This document shows, piece after piece, positions 51,011-60,192 of a DNA stretch of 64,000 bases (positions are counted from its first letter, which is position 1; each line of letters begins with the position of its first letter). Source of the stretch: Natronospira elongata (GTDB lineage: Bacteria > Pseudomonadota > Gammaproteobacteria > Natronospirales > Natronospiraceae). A model generated the notes under the pieces. The model saw only the letters and a list, made by a program, of their open reading frames with translations, did not search any database and was not told the origin of the DNA. Both the position numbers and the translations under genes were made by a program. The stretch covers positions 1-64,000 of the forward strand of contig NZ_JAYGII010000008.1 in NCBI RefSeq assembly GCF_034931365.1, written 5' to 3'.

Positions 51011-52621
51011 TCAGGCGATGACGTCGTAGGCGTGCAAGGTCAGAAAATCGGCGAATTCCGGGCTTTCGGACAGTTGTCGGAACAATCTCGCCGCGTCTTC
51101 ACAATGGCCTGTTTCCAGGCCCTTCTTTTCCGCCACCTTGAGCAGGCCTTCAAGGCTCTCCTCAAGGTGACTGGAAAACAGCTCCGGGGTGATCTGGCGA
51201 CCGTCGTCCAGGACACCCCCGGGATGATGAATCCACTGCCACAGCTGGGAACGGGCAATCTCGGCGGTGGCCGCGTCCTCCATCAGGTTGCGGATGGGTA
51301 CACAGCCCCGGCCGGCCAGCCAGGCGGCGGTATATTCAAGCCCTACATCAATATTGCCCCGCAGACCCTGCTCCGAAATGCTTCCCTCCGGATGGGCCAG
51401 CAGGGTTTCACGATCGACTGACAGTGCCGGATCACGGTAATGAAGCTGATTGGGCCGATCACCCAGGGCTTGATCGAAGATTCCCAGCGCCACCGGGATC
51501 AGGCCGGGATGGGCCACCCAGGTGCCATCATGGCCGTCTCCGGCTTCGCGTTCCTTGTCCGCGCGAACCTTCTCGAAGGCGGCTTCATTGGCCTGGCTGT
51601 CGTCCTTCACCGGGATCTGGGCCGCCATGCCCCCCATGGCCAGGGCACCGCGGCGGTGGCAGGTGTCGATCAACAGCTTCGAATAGGCACGCAGGAAGGG
51701 AACCGTCATGCCCACCTGCTCCCGGTCCGGCAGGACCCGGTCCGGATGGGCATGAAAGACCTTGATGTAACTGAAGATGTAATCCCAGCGGCCACAATTG
51801 AGACCGACGATGTGTTCCCGCATGGCGTGCAGGATTTCGTCCATCTGAAAGACCGCCGGCAGGGTTTCAATCAGAACCGTGGCCTTGATCGTCCCCCGCG
51901 CCAGTCCCAGACGGGATTCCGCCCAGGCGAAGATCTCGGACCACAGCGCCGCTTCCTGCCAGTGCTCCAGCTTGGGGATGTAGAACCAGGGGCCGGAGCC
52001 GCGCTTCAGCAGCTCATGGGCGTTATGGAAGCAATGCAGGCCGAAATCCAGCAAGGCACCCGGGAGAGGCGCCCCATCCAGATACAAATGCTTCTCCGGC
52101 AGATGCAGGCCGCGGACCCGAACGATCAATTCGGCACTGTCTTCGCGCAAGCGGTAGGCCTTGCCCCGCTCGTCCTCAAAATCGATCTGACGGCGGACCG
52201 CGTCATGGATATTGATCTGGCCGTGGATCATGTTCGACCAGGTGGGACTGGAGGCATCCTCGAAATCGGCCATGAACACCCGCGCCCCCGAATTCAGGCC
52301 GTTGATGATCATCTTTCGGTCCACTGGGCCGGTGATCTCAACCCGCCGGTCTTGCAGAACCGGGGGAATCTCGGCGATGGTCCAGTCCTGCTCCCGAATC
52401 GCACGGGTCTCGGGCAGAAAATCGGGCGCAGCCCCGCGATCAAATCTCGCCTGCCGGGCCTGTCTGGCTTCCAGCAGGGTCCAGATCCGGGGCCCGAAGC
52501 GCAGGCCAAGGTCCGCCACGAAGGCAAGGGCCTCCTCGCTGAGGATGTGGTCGCTGCCCGCAGGGGGATCGGCCTTGAATTCAAGAGCCGGAGCGGTACT
52601 CGGCGCGTCTGCGATGGACAT
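51011..52621 (-). CDS. aceB: Malate synthase A
   Basis: AceB condenses glyoxylate and acetyl-CoA to malate, completing the glyoxylate bypass. It has 536 residues from ATG 52621, which has AGGAGG 9 bases upstream and gives MSIADAPSTAP; the frame is open to 52684 without support. The family signature FMADFEDASSPTWSNMIHGQINI and the acid-base segment WDYIFSYIKVFHAHPDRVLPDR are clear. The absence of a large insertion marks it as the A isoform. It is divergent from a LysR regulator. Confidence 0.97.
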   Translation of the reverse strand: MSIADAPSTAPALEFKADPPAGSDHILSEEALAFVADLGLRFGPRIWTLLEARQARQARFDRGAAPDFLPETRAIREQDWTIAEIPPVLQDRRVEITGPVDRKMIINGLNSGARVFMADFEDASSPTWSNMIHGQINIHDAVRRQIDFEDERGKAYRLREDSAELIVRVRGLHLPEKHLYLDGAPLPGALLDFGLHCFHNAHELLKRGSGPWFYIPKLEHWQEAALWSEIFAWAESRLGLARGTIKATVLIETLPAVFQMDEILHAMREHIVGLNCGRWDYIFSYIKVFHAHPDRVLPDREQVGMTVPFLRAYSKLLIDTCHRRGALAMGGMAAQIPVKDDSQANEAAFEKVRADKEREAGDGHDGTWVAHPGLIPVALGIFDQALGDRPNQLHYRDPALSVDRETLLAHPEGSISEQGLRGNIDVGLEYTAAWLAGRGCVPIRNLMEDAATAEIARSQLWQWIHHPGGVLDDGRQITPELFSSHLEESLEGLLKVAEKKGLETGHCEDAARLFRQLSESPEFADFLTLHAYDVIA

Positions 52622-52658
52622 GGCTGCAAGCCTCCTGTGATCTGACTTGCAGGCACAA

Positions 52659-52674
52659 TAAAACGGCTGTTTAA
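52659..52674. promoter_or_regulatory. AAAC-N4-GTTT palindrome in the aceB-lysR promoter region
   Basis: TAAAACGGCTGTTTAA contains the core AAAC-GGCT-GTTT, the same core and spacing as the site ahead of psrA. It lies 38 bases upstream of the aceB start codon. It may be a PsrA operator for the glyoxylate operon or part of the LysR regulator's target; both are inferences. Confidence 0.45.
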
Positions 52675-52735
52675 TATCGAACAATGCAATTATGCTTATT
52701 TGAAGTATTGCTATTGCTTATGATGGAGCGCCCCC

Positions 52736-53650
52736 ATGAAACCCCGCAGCCGCCAGAATCGCCTCTCCCAGCTCCGCGGCTTCTGCACCACCGCACAGCT
52801 GGGCAGCATCAGTGCCGCCGCCGACAAGCTGGAGCTGAGCCAGCCCTCCGTTTCCATGCAGATTCAGGCCCTGGAAAAAGAATTCGGGGTCATGCTGTTC
52901 GAACGAAGGGGCCCCAAGATCAAGCTCACCCCCGAGGGTGAAGGCCTGCTGGAAATCGCCCTGCCCCTGGTTGAGGGCATGGAGACGCTGCCGGAGACCT
53001 TCGCTGCTCGTTGTGGCAACCCGGCCCATGGCGAGCTGGATATCGCCGCCGGTGAATCCACACTGCTCTATCTCCTGCCCCAGTTCGTGGAGCGCTTCGC
53101 CAATGACTACCCCGAGGTGCAATTCCGGCTGCACAATGTGACTGGCCGGGATGGTCTCAACATGCTGAGGGCGGACGAAGTGGATTTCGCTGTCGGTTCC
53201 ATGGTGGATGTCCCCGACGACATCTCCTATCGCCCGATCTTCACTTACGACCCCATGTTGATTGCCGCGCCGCAACACCCCCTGGCGGCCCGGGACGAGC
53301 TCAGTCTCGACGACATCAGTCAATACGGGCTGATCCTGCCTCCCCGACACCTAAGCACTTGGCGGATGGTCAAATCCGTCTTTGAGCAACATGAACTGGA
53401 TTACGAAGTCCGCCTGGAAGCCGGCGGCTGGGAAGTGATCAAGAAATACGTTGAACTCAACCTTGGCATCTCCATCGTTACCGATATCTGCCTCGATGGT
53501 AGCGAGAATTTGCATGTCCGCCCCATGGGACGCTACTTCAAGAGCCGGACCTATGGCGTGGTGACACGACGAGGCAAGTTCCTGACGCCCCAGGCCAAGG
53601 CCTTCATTCGGCTGATGGACAAGAATTTCTTCGGAGGATCGAGAGTATGA
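52736..53650 (+). CDS. LysR-family regulator, CysB-like, divergent from aceBA
   Basis: This 304-residue LysR-type regulator has its winged helix-turn-helix at residues 10-68 (RLSQLRGFCTTAQLGSISAAADKLELSQPSVSMQIQALEKEFGVMLFERRGPKIKLTPEGE) and a periplasmic-binding-like effector domain (HGELDIAAGESTLLYLLPQFVERF, then LNLGISIVTDICL). It is divergent from aceB with a 114-base gap, so it is likely to control the glyoxylate genes and itself. The effector is unknown. GGAG precedes the ATG. The stop overlaps the next gene by 4 bases. Confidence 0.9.
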   Translation: MKPRSRQNRLSQLRGFCTTAQLGSISAAADKLELSQPSVSMQIQALEKEFGVMLFERRGPKIKLTPEGEGLLEIALPLVEGMETLPETFAARCGNPAHGELDIAAGESTLLYLLPQFVERFANDYPEVQFRLHNVTGRDGLNMLRADEVDFAVGSMVDVPDDISYRPIFTYDPMLIAAPQHPLAARDELSLDDISQYGLILPPRHLSTWRMVKSVFEQHELDYEVRLEAGGWEVIKKYVELNLGISIVTDICLDGSENLHVRPMGRYFKSRTYGVVTRRGKFLTPQAKAFIRLMDKNFFGGSRV

Positions 53651-54618
53651 GCAAGCCCCGCATTGGTCTGGCATTGGGCAGTGGATCGGCTCGTGGCTGG
53701 TCCCACATCGGTGTCTTGCGTGGTCTGGCGGCGTTGGGAATCAAACCCGATGTGATTGCCGGCACCAGCATTGGCGCCCTGGTCGGGGCAGCTCATTCGG
53801 TAGATCAACTGGAAGAGCTGGAAGACTGGGTCAGTCATCTGGACAGGATGGACATCCTTCGCCTGCTGGACGCCCGTCTCAGTGGTGGCGGCTTCATGCG
53901 CGGTGACAAGCTCATGAAGGCCATTGGCAATCGGGTCGAAGACACCCGGATCGAGGAAATGGCCCAGCCCTTTGCCGCGGTTGCCACGGATCTTAACAGT
54001 GGCCGGGAGATCTGGCTTAGAGAGGGCTCCCTGCTGGAAGCGGTTCGCGCCTCCATTGCCCTGCCCGGCCTGTTCGCGCCGATCCGGCAAGGCGATCGCT
54101 GGCTGATTGACGGCGGCCTGGTCAACCCGGTGCCGGTCTCCCTGTGCCGGGCCATGGGGGCGGATGTCGTGATTGCCGTCAATCTGAATGGCGACATCAT
54201 CGGACGCAACTTTGATCGCCGGGGAAAAGCGCCGGCGGTGTCGTCGTCCAGGGACGAAGGGGAATCGCCAGCGGATGACTTGCCATCATCCCACCATGGC
54301 GGCGCCCTCATGGGACGAGTGGTTGGACGCCTGAAGACCGGCCTGCGAGTGAGGCTGGATCACTTGATCTCATCCGTGGCCAGCCGGGAGGAAACCGATG
54401 AGCCCGGCCTGTTCGATGTCATGGCCGGCTCCATCAACGTGGTTCAGGACCGCATCACCCGCAGCCGAATGGCCGGCGATCCGCCGGATATCATGATCAC
54501 CCCTCGCCTGGCCCATATCCGCCTGATGGAATTCGATCGCGCCCCCGAGGCGATCCAAGGTGGCCTCAAGGCAGTGGAACGGGTCCGGGATGAGCTGACG
54601 ATGCTAAACAGCGGTTGA
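53647..54618 (+). CDS. RssA-like patatin phospholipase
   Basis: This 323-residue protein is a soluble patatin-like serine hydrolase, probably acting on phospholipid or acyl ester bonds. The oxyanion loop GSGSARGWSHIG is at residues 11-22, the nucleophile Ser41 in GTSIGA, and the Asp155 of IDGGLVNPVPV completes the dyad. Residues 195-225 form a Ser/Asp-rich insertion. No signal peptide. It overlaps the LysR gene by 4 bases (ATGA), so it is cotranscribed with that regulator. Confidence 0.88.
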   Translation: MSKPRIGLALGSGSARGWSHIGVLRGLAALGIKPDVIAGTSIGALVGAAHSVDQLEELEDWVSHLDRMDILRLLDARLSGGGFMRGDKLMKAIGNRVEDTRIEEMAQPFAAVATDLNSGREIWLREGSLLEAVRASIALPGLFAPIRQGDRWLIDGGLVNPVPVSLCRAMGADVVIAVNLNGDIIGRNFDRRGKAPAVSSSRDEGESPADDLPSSHHGGALMGRVVGRLKTGLRVRLDHLISSVASREETDEPGLFDVMAGSINVVQDRITRSRMAGDPPDIMITPRLAHIRLMEFDRAPEAIQGGLKAVERVRDELTMLNSG

Positions 54619-54632
54619 GGCCGGACTTCCGA

Positions 54633-56021
54633 TCAAGCCACCCGATGAGTGCCATGACGAAGGCGGTAGCCAGCCACTCGCATGGCCAATTCCAGTGCCT
54701 GATCATAATTGAGACGCGGGTCCACCTGTGAGCGGTAGGCCCGCTCCAGATCCTTCTCTGTCAGGCCGCTAGCCCCACCCACGCACTCGGTGACATTTTC
54801 ACCGGTCAGTTCAATGTGCACGCCACCCAGGTAGCTGCCAAGCTCCTGATGGATACGGAAGGCCTGTTCCAGCTCGGAGAAGACATTTTCCACCCGACGG
54901 GTCTTGTAGCCCGACTGGGTCTTTTCAGTGTTGCCGTGCATGGGATCACAGCTCCACAGTACCGTTCGACCGGTCTCACGGGCCGCTTCGATCAACGGCG
55001 GCAAACCCTCTTCGATCTTGCCGGCACCGAGCCGGTGAATCAGGGTCAACCGGCCCGGTTCATCCATGGGATCGAGGATTTCGATCAATTCACGCAAGTG
55101 CTCCGCCGACATCCCCGGCCCCACCTTGACCGCCACGGGGTTGGCTATGCCGCGGAAATACTCCACATGCGCCCCATCCACTTCGGCGGTGCGCATGCCG
55201 ATCCAGGGGAAATGGGTGGACATATTGTACCAGCGCCCGTCCGGTCCCATGCGATGGGTCTGGGCCTGCTCATAAAGCAGATGCAGGGCTTCGTGACTGG
55301 TGAAGAAATCCACCCGGTCACTACCCGCCACCCGGCCACCGGCAATGGTTTCCATGAACTGCAGGGAATCCCGCACCGAATCCACGATCTGGCGGTATTC
55401 CTGCTCCATCGGTGAATGACGGACGAAATCCAGATCCCAGTTGTCGGGGCGATGGAGGTCGGCAAAGCCGCCGTCCACCAGGGCACGAATATGATTGAGG
55501 GTCAGCGCCGCGCGCTCGTAGCCGCGCAGCATCAGCTCGGGGTCCGGTTCACGGGCCTCGAAGCTGAATTCGGGCCGGTTCACCAGATCACCGCGATAAC
55601 TCGGCAAGGTGACACCTTCTCGGGTCTCCATATCGGCCGACCGCGGCTTGGCGTACTGGCCGGCAATCCGGCCCACGCGGGTGACCCGCTTGCGCATGCC
55701 GGTCACCAGTACCAGGCTCATCTGCAGCAGGATCTTGAGCTTGTTGGCGATATTGTCGCCGGTGCAATCATCAAAGCTTTCCGCGCAATCGCCACCCTGA
55801 AGCAGGAAGCGCTCGCCACGGGCCGCCTCGGCAATCTGGGCCTTCAGGGCCTCGATTTCGCCAGGCGTCACCAACTGGGGCAGACGCCCCAGGCGACCAA
55901 CAGCGGAATCAACCGCGGCTGCATCCCGATACTGGGGTTGCTGGCGGGCCGGCTTGTCCTGCCAGCCGTCGGGGCGCCAGTTTTCGCGGTGAGCGGCGGG
56001 TTTGCGGCTTTTCTGATTCAT
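54633..56021 (-). CDS. DAHP synthase, class II
   Basis: This enzyme condenses phosphoenolpyruvate and erythrose-4-phosphate to start the shikimate pathway. It has 462 residues, class II (plant/mycobacterial type) rather than the AroFGH type. Typical segments are LLQGGDCAESFDDC, RVGRIAGQYAKPRSAD, FFTSHEALHLLYEQA, TRVDGAHVEY-like AEVDGAHVEYFRGIANPVAVKVGPGM, and WSCDPMHGNT with metal-binding residues. It is monocistronic and divergent from the aldehyde dehydrogenase gene. Confidence 0.96.
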   Translation of the reverse strand: MNQKSRKPAAHRENWRPDGWQDKPARQQPQYRDAAAVDSAVGRLGRLPQLVTPGEIEALKAQIAEAARGERFLLQGGDCAESFDDCTGDNIANKLKILLQMSLVLVTGMRKRVTRVGRIAGQYAKPRSADMETREGVTLPSYRGDLVNRPEFSFEAREPDPELMLRGYERAALTLNHIRALVDGGFADLHRPDNWDLDFVRHSPMEQEYRQIVDSVRDSLQFMETIAGGRVAGSDRVDFFTSHEALHLLYEQAQTHRMGPDGRWYNMSTHFPWIGMRTAEVDGAHVEYFRGIANPVAVKVGPGMSAEHLRELIEILDPMDEPGRLTLIHRLGAGKIEEGLPPLIEAARETGRTVLWSCDPMHGNTEKTQSGYKTRRVENVFSELEQAFRIHQELGSYLGGVHIELTGENVTECVGGASGLTEKDLERAYRSQVDPRLNYDQALELAMRVAGYRLRHGTHRVA

Positions 56022-56262
56022 GTTTGGAATCTTACACCTATTCAGGGAAGACGGCCAAGGAAGGTATCGGCATATACCCTGCCAGAGGCGGCCCTGGCTG
56101 GCCTATTGCGGCCGTTCTTGGCACAATACGCATTATCCCGTCGGACGCCCGGGAACCAGGGGGGTTCCCGAATCTGATGCACCATCACCCTAAATTCGCC
56201 CACCGGCAGGCCCGTCGCTTTAGCTGCCTGCCGGCGACAGTCATTTTTCCGGGAGGAACCTG

Positions 56263-57804
56263 ATGAGCAAGCTTGATCCCAAATCCATTCTCGCCGCCTT
56301 CGGCCTTGAAGCCGAAAACCCCGGCACCTACGCCGCCAAGTCCGGCTGGCTGGAAGACAAGAACGGTCGTTTCCTCGAATCCTACAATCCGGCCACCGGC
56401 GAACTGCTGGGCAAGGTCCGGGTGACCACCGAGGCCGAATACGAAACCGTGATTCGCGAAGCCAAGGAGCTGTTCCGCGAGTGGCGCAAGATCCCCGCCC
56501 CCCAGCGTGGCGAAGCGGTTCGCCTGATGGGTGAAGCCCTGCGTGAGCGCAAGGACGAGCTGGGTAGCCTGGTCTCCCTGGAAATGGGCAAGATCAAGCA
56601 GGAAGGCGACGGTGAAGTTCAGGAGATGATCGACATTGCCGATTTCGCCGTCGGCCAGTCCCGCATGCTCTACGGCATGACCACCCACTCCGAGCGCCCC
56701 GACCACCGTCTGTTCGAACAGTGGCATCCCCTCGGCCTGGTGGGCGTGATCACCGCCTTCAACTTCCCGGTGGCCGTGTGGTCCTGGAACACCTTCATTT
56801 CCGCGGTCTGCGGCAACACCAATGTGTGGAAGGGTTCGCCCAAGACCCCGCTGATTTCCGTGGCCGTGCAGAAGCTCTGCAATGAAGTCCTGGAAAAGAA
56901 CGGCTTCCCCGCCATCTTCACTCTGTTCACCGACGACACCAACGAACTGGCCAAGCGTTTCGTGGAAGACGAGCGGGTCAACCTGCTCTCCTTCACCGGC
57001 TCCAGTGAAGTGGCCAAGAAGGTGGCTCCCACCGTGGCCGGCCGTCTGGGCCGTTACCTGATCGAGGCCGGCGGCAACAACGCCATCATCGTCGACGAAA
57101 CCGCCAACCTGGACATGGCCATTCCGGCCATCGCCTTCGGTGCCGTGGGTACCGCCGGCCAGCGTTGCACCTCCACCCGCCGCGTCATTGCCCACGAGAG
57201 CATCGTGGGCGAGCTGACCAAGAAGCTGGTGGGCGCCTACAAGACCGTGCGCATCGGCAATCCCCTGGACGCAGACACCCTGATGGGCCCGCTAGCCGAT
57301 GAGACGGCCGTGAAGAACTACGAGGCAGCCATCGAGACCATCAAAGGCGAGAAGGATGCCGAGATTCTCTGCGGCGGCAAGCGCATCGACGGTGACGGGC
57401 ATTTCGTCGAACCGACCATCGTCAAGGCCCGCAATGATATAGCCATCGTTCAGGCCGAGACCTTCGCGCCGATTCTCTACATCATGTCCTACAAGACCCT
57501 TGATGAGGCCATCGAGATGCAGAACGATGTGCCCCAGGGCCTGTCCTCGGCCATCTTCACCGACAAGCTGCAGAATGCCGAGCGTTACCTGTCCTGTGAA
57601 GGCAGTGACTGCGGCATCTCCAACGTCAACATCGGCACCTCCGGCGCCGAAATTGGCGGGGCCTTCGGCGGCGAAAAGGACACCGGCGGTGGCCGCGAGT
57701 CCGGCTCCGACGCCTGGAAGCAGTACATGCGCCGCCAGACCAACACGGTCAACTACGGCAGCGACCTGCCCCTGGCCCAGGGCATCAAGTTCGACCTGGG
57801 CTGA
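56263..57804 (+). CDS. Aldehyde dehydrogenase, ALDH7 (antiquitin/AmaB) type
   Basis: This 513-residue NAD(P)-dependent aldehyde dehydrogenase matches the ALDH7 group, which in bacteria usually oxidises alpha-aminoadipate semialdehyde in lysine breakdown. The Rossmann region has PLGLVGVITAFNFPVAVWSWN, the general base Glu is in EAGGNNAIIV (Leu of the usual ELGG is Ala), the nucleophile Cys is in GQRCTSTRR, and the ending NIGTSGAEIGGAFGGEKDTGGGRESGSDAWKQYMRRQT is a hallmark of the group. A GGGAGG site precedes the ATG. No lysine catabolic partners are adjacent, so the substrate stays open. Confidence 0.92.
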   Translation: MSKLDPKSILAAFGLEAENPGTYAAKSGWLEDKNGRFLESYNPATGELLGKVRVTTEAEYETVIREAKELFREWRKIPAPQRGEAVRLMGEALRERKDELGSLVSLEMGKIKQEGDGEVQEMIDIADFAVGQSRMLYGMTTHSERPDHRLFEQWHPLGLVGVITAFNFPVAVWSWNTFISAVCGNTNVWKGSPKTPLISVAVQKLCNEVLEKNGFPAIFTLFTDDTNELAKRFVEDERVNLLSFTGSSEVAKKVAPTVAGRLGRYLIEAGGNNAIIVDETANLDMAIPAIAFGAVGTAGQRCTSTRRVIAHESIVGELTKKLVGAYKTVRIGNPLDADTLMGPLADETAVKNYEAAIETIKGEKDAEILCGGKRIDGDGHFVEPTIVKARNDIAIVQAETFAPILYIMSYKTLDEAIEMQNDVPQGLSSAIFTDKLQNAERYLSCEGSDCGISNVNIGTSGAEIGGAFGGEKDTGGGRESGSDAWKQYMRRQTNTVNYGSDLPLAQGIKFDLG

Positions 57805-57830
57805 TCCCCTCCTTCGGGATCACGAACGTG

Positions 57831-57858
57831 AAAAAGGCCCGCTTCGGCGGGCCTTTTT
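57831..57858. terminator. Bidirectional terminator between ALDH and sulfotransferase genes
   Basis: GGCCCGC (57836-57842), loop TTCG, GCGGGCC (57847-57853), flanked by five A and five T. It can serve both convergent genes. Confidence 0.93.
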
Positions 57859-57876
57859 CATTCTGCCGCATTAGAG

Positions 57877-58758
57877 TCAGAATGGCTCCTGGGTGCTCTG
57901 GTCCCGAAATCGATGCTCGAGAAATCTCAAGCAGCGGTTCTGAAGACGAGTGTAGCGGGTCGCCCGGCGTGACAAGGCGGGGCTGGGGCGTTTCAGCTCG
58001 GGGTCACGCCGAGCCCAGCCGCCAGCCAAGTGATGGTAGCTCGCGGGCTGGACGGCAAAAGGATCCATTTCAGCCACGCCCAGCCACTGAAAGATCCCTG
58101 ACAGCACTGCGTCAGGCGCTTCTAGAAACTGGTCGAAACTGACCCGCAAATAAGCCTCATCATGATCAAAGAGACGGACGCAAAGTGAGTTCTTGCGCCA
58201 GTACTTGAGAATTGAGGTATGCCAAAACCCCTTGCCCCGATTCATCCGGGATGCAATCTGTCCGCGAGGGTTACGCATCAAGTGCAAGACTTTGACCCGA
58301 ATGAGCCGGGAACGGAAAAGCGGCAACAAACGCCAGGGAGACTTGGAGCAGTCCAAGGTGATGGGCTTGCCACTGTACTGGCGAATGGCGTCGAACAGGC
58401 GCAGATTATTCTCCACAAAACGCCGTTGGCGGCGCCCTGACGGGCGACCGAACAGTGCTCGGCGCCATTCCCCCGTGCAAGTATCGCTCAGGCAACTGAG
58501 TTCATTGAGCGCGATCCCCTCAGCCTCCAGCGCCCGCATCAGGCGCCGCCAAAAATCGCATTCACCGATCTTGCCGCCAGGCCCGAACTGACATGCACAT
58601 TCAGCACCGGGCGACATGCGATGGTGGAGCTTATTTAGCTCCCCGGCATCAAATATGTGAGGATGTTGGTTCAGCACCCGGCTCAGGTAGGTAGAGCCCA
58701 CGTGGGACTGGCCGACGATGTACAGTACGGTAGGTGGTGGCAATGCCCGACTAGTCAT
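57877..58758 (-). CDS. Sulfotransferase-family protein
   Basis: This 293-residue protein looks like a PAPS-dependent sulfotransferase. The 5'-phosphosulfate loop is YIVGQSHVGSTYLSRVLNQHP (about residues 13-33) and the 3'-phosphate region is KVLHLMRNPRGQIASRMNRG. The rest is rich in Arg, His and Trp. ATG 58758 is preferred to 58830 because it has AGGAG upstream and gives MTSRALPPPTVLYIVG. The acceptor is unknown. It is divergent from the ATP-grasp gene. Confidence 0.8.
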   Translation of the reverse strand: MTSRALPPPTVLYIVGQSHVGSTYLSRVLNQHPHIFDAGELNKLHHRMSPGAECACQFGPGGKIGECDFWRRLMRALEAEGIALNELSCLSDTCTGEWRRALFGRPSGRRQRRFVENNLRLFDAIRQYSGKPITLDCSKSPWRLLPLFRSRLIRVKVLHLMRNPRGQIASRMNRGKGFWHTSILKYWRKNSLCVRLFDHDEAYLRVSFDQFLEAPDAVLSGIFQWLGVAEMDPFAVQPASYHHLAGGWARRDPELKRPSPALSRRATRYTRLQNRCLRFLEHRFRDQSTQEPF

Positions 58759-58903
58759 GACGGTAGCGGCTCCTGAAATGGCTGGCAGGATTCTGCGATC
58801 CGGGTTGAAGCCTAACTGGGCCACCGTCAACGCAATGTAGATGTAATATCTGTCAGCAACGACTATCTTGGAACCATGCCCCCATCTCCAGAGGAGTCAT
58901 CTC

Positions 58904-60130
58904 ATGACCGAAAAGAATCCCGATAAAGGCTACGTGGCCCTTCTGGGCTGGAGCCTGAATGCCATCGAAGCCCTGGACAACTTCGACCGGCGATATGTCG
59001 TGGTGGCGCCCAACTGGGCCGAAGAGTATTGCCAGAAGCATGATATTCCCTACATTTCCTGGGATTTCGAGCGACTCAACGATCGCTCCATGGAAATCGC
59101 CCAGACGCTCAAGGACGAAGGCGTGGATGTGGCCATTCCCCTGTTTGAGGAAACCGTGGAATGGGCCGGCGCCATCAACTCCGTGCTGATGGACAACCCT
59201 CGCCTTTATGGCCAGGCCATTCTCATGCGCGACAAGGCCCTGATGAAGCGCCGGGCCCAGCTTGGCGGTATCCGTGTTGGGATCTTCGAGGAGGCCCACG
59301 ATCGCGACGATGTGGTCCGCTTCCTCAAACGGGTCAACCAGACCCTGCTGAAACTGGATGGCGACCCCAACGACCCCATTCACCTCAAGGCCTTTGACAA
59401 GGCCGGCTGCATGGGTCATCGCGTGATCCGCACCCCGGACGAAGTGGACCTGATCCCGGAAGAAGAATTCCCGGTCCTGATGGAAAGCCACCTGGATGGC
59501 TGGGAATTCGCCGTGGAAGCCTGGATCTACAACGGCAAGATCAAGTTCCTCAACATTTCCGAGTATGTGACTCTCGGGTATTCGGTCTTCGTGCCTGCCA
59601 CGGATGAACTGGAAAGCTGGCGCGACGGTATTCGCAAGGAGATTGAGAAGCTGATCAAGACCTTCGACATCCAGTTCGGCTTCATCCACCCCGAATACTT
59701 CGTCACCAGTGACGGCACCATGTATTTCGGTGAAGTAGCCTATCGCCCGCCCGGCTTCAAGGTCTTCGAGCTATTGGAGCGGGCCTACGGTTTCAATGCC
59801 TATCAGGCCATGGTCCTCTGCTTCGACCCCAAGGCCACCGAGGAGGAAGTGGACGCCTTCTTCCCCCGCGAAGTGGTGGATGCCAAGGGCTACGCAGGCT
59901 GCTTCGGGGTTTATCCACGCCGCCGGGTGGTGAGCAAGCTGGAGATTCCGGAAGAGACCGAGAACCACCCCTATTACGAGTGGCACGACCTGAACGAGCC
60001 GCTGGAGAACACCGTCACCAAGCGGACCGCCTTCGGTACCCATTGGGGGCTGGTCTATTTCTTCGGGGATGATCCCATCAAGATGCGGGCTCTTCTAAAA
60101 CATCAGGAAGAGCTGGACTTCTACCTCTGA
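58904..60130 (+). CDS. ATP-grasp enzyme of unknown substrate
   Basis: This 408-residue protein has the ATP-grasp fold, which joins a carboxylate to an amine or thiol through an acylphosphate. Visible elements are MRDKALMKRRAQLGG (Lys111), LKAFDKAGCMGHR (Lys163 and the flexible loop), LMESHLDGWEFAVEAWIYNGKI (Glu194, Glu205) and YFGEVAYRPPGFKVFELL with Glu277 and Arg281 for metal and phosphate. I do not recognise a named family. ATG 58904 is chosen for its GAGGAG site; an upstream ATG at 58868 lacks one. It is divergent from the sulfotransferase gene and convergent with the asparaginase-like gene. Confidence 0.85.
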   Translation: MTEKNPDKGYVALLGWSLNAIEALDNFDRRYVVVAPNWAEEYCQKHDIPYISWDFERLNDRSMEIAQTLKDEGVDVAIPLFEETVEWAGAINSVLMDNPRLYGQAILMRDKALMKRRAQLGGIRVGIFEEAHDRDDVVRFLKRVNQTLLKLDGDPNDPIHLKAFDKAGCMGHRVIRTPDEVDLIPEEEFPVLMESHLDGWEFAVEAWIYNGKIKFLNISEYVTLGYSVFVPATDELESWRDGIRKEIEKLIKTFDIQFGFIHPEYFVTSDGTMYFGEVAYRPPGFKVFELLERAYGFNAYQAMVLCFDPKATEEEVDAFFPREVVDAKGYAGCFGVYPRRRVVSKLEIPEETENHPYYEWHDLNEPLENTVTKRTAFGTHWGLVYFFGDDPIKMRALLKHQEELDFYL

Positions 60131-60146
60131 AAACGGACCCAACCGA

Positions 60147-60174
60147 GGCTGGATTGGCGCAGACGAATCCAGCC
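60147..60174. terminator. Weak hairpin between convergent genes
   Basis: GGCTGGATT (60147-60155) is inverted as AATCCAGCC (60166-60174) with a 10-base loop. There is no T tract on either side. It may slow or end transcription of the two convergent genes. Confidence 0.4.
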
Positions 60175-60192
60175 CCGGTCAGGCTTTAATCT

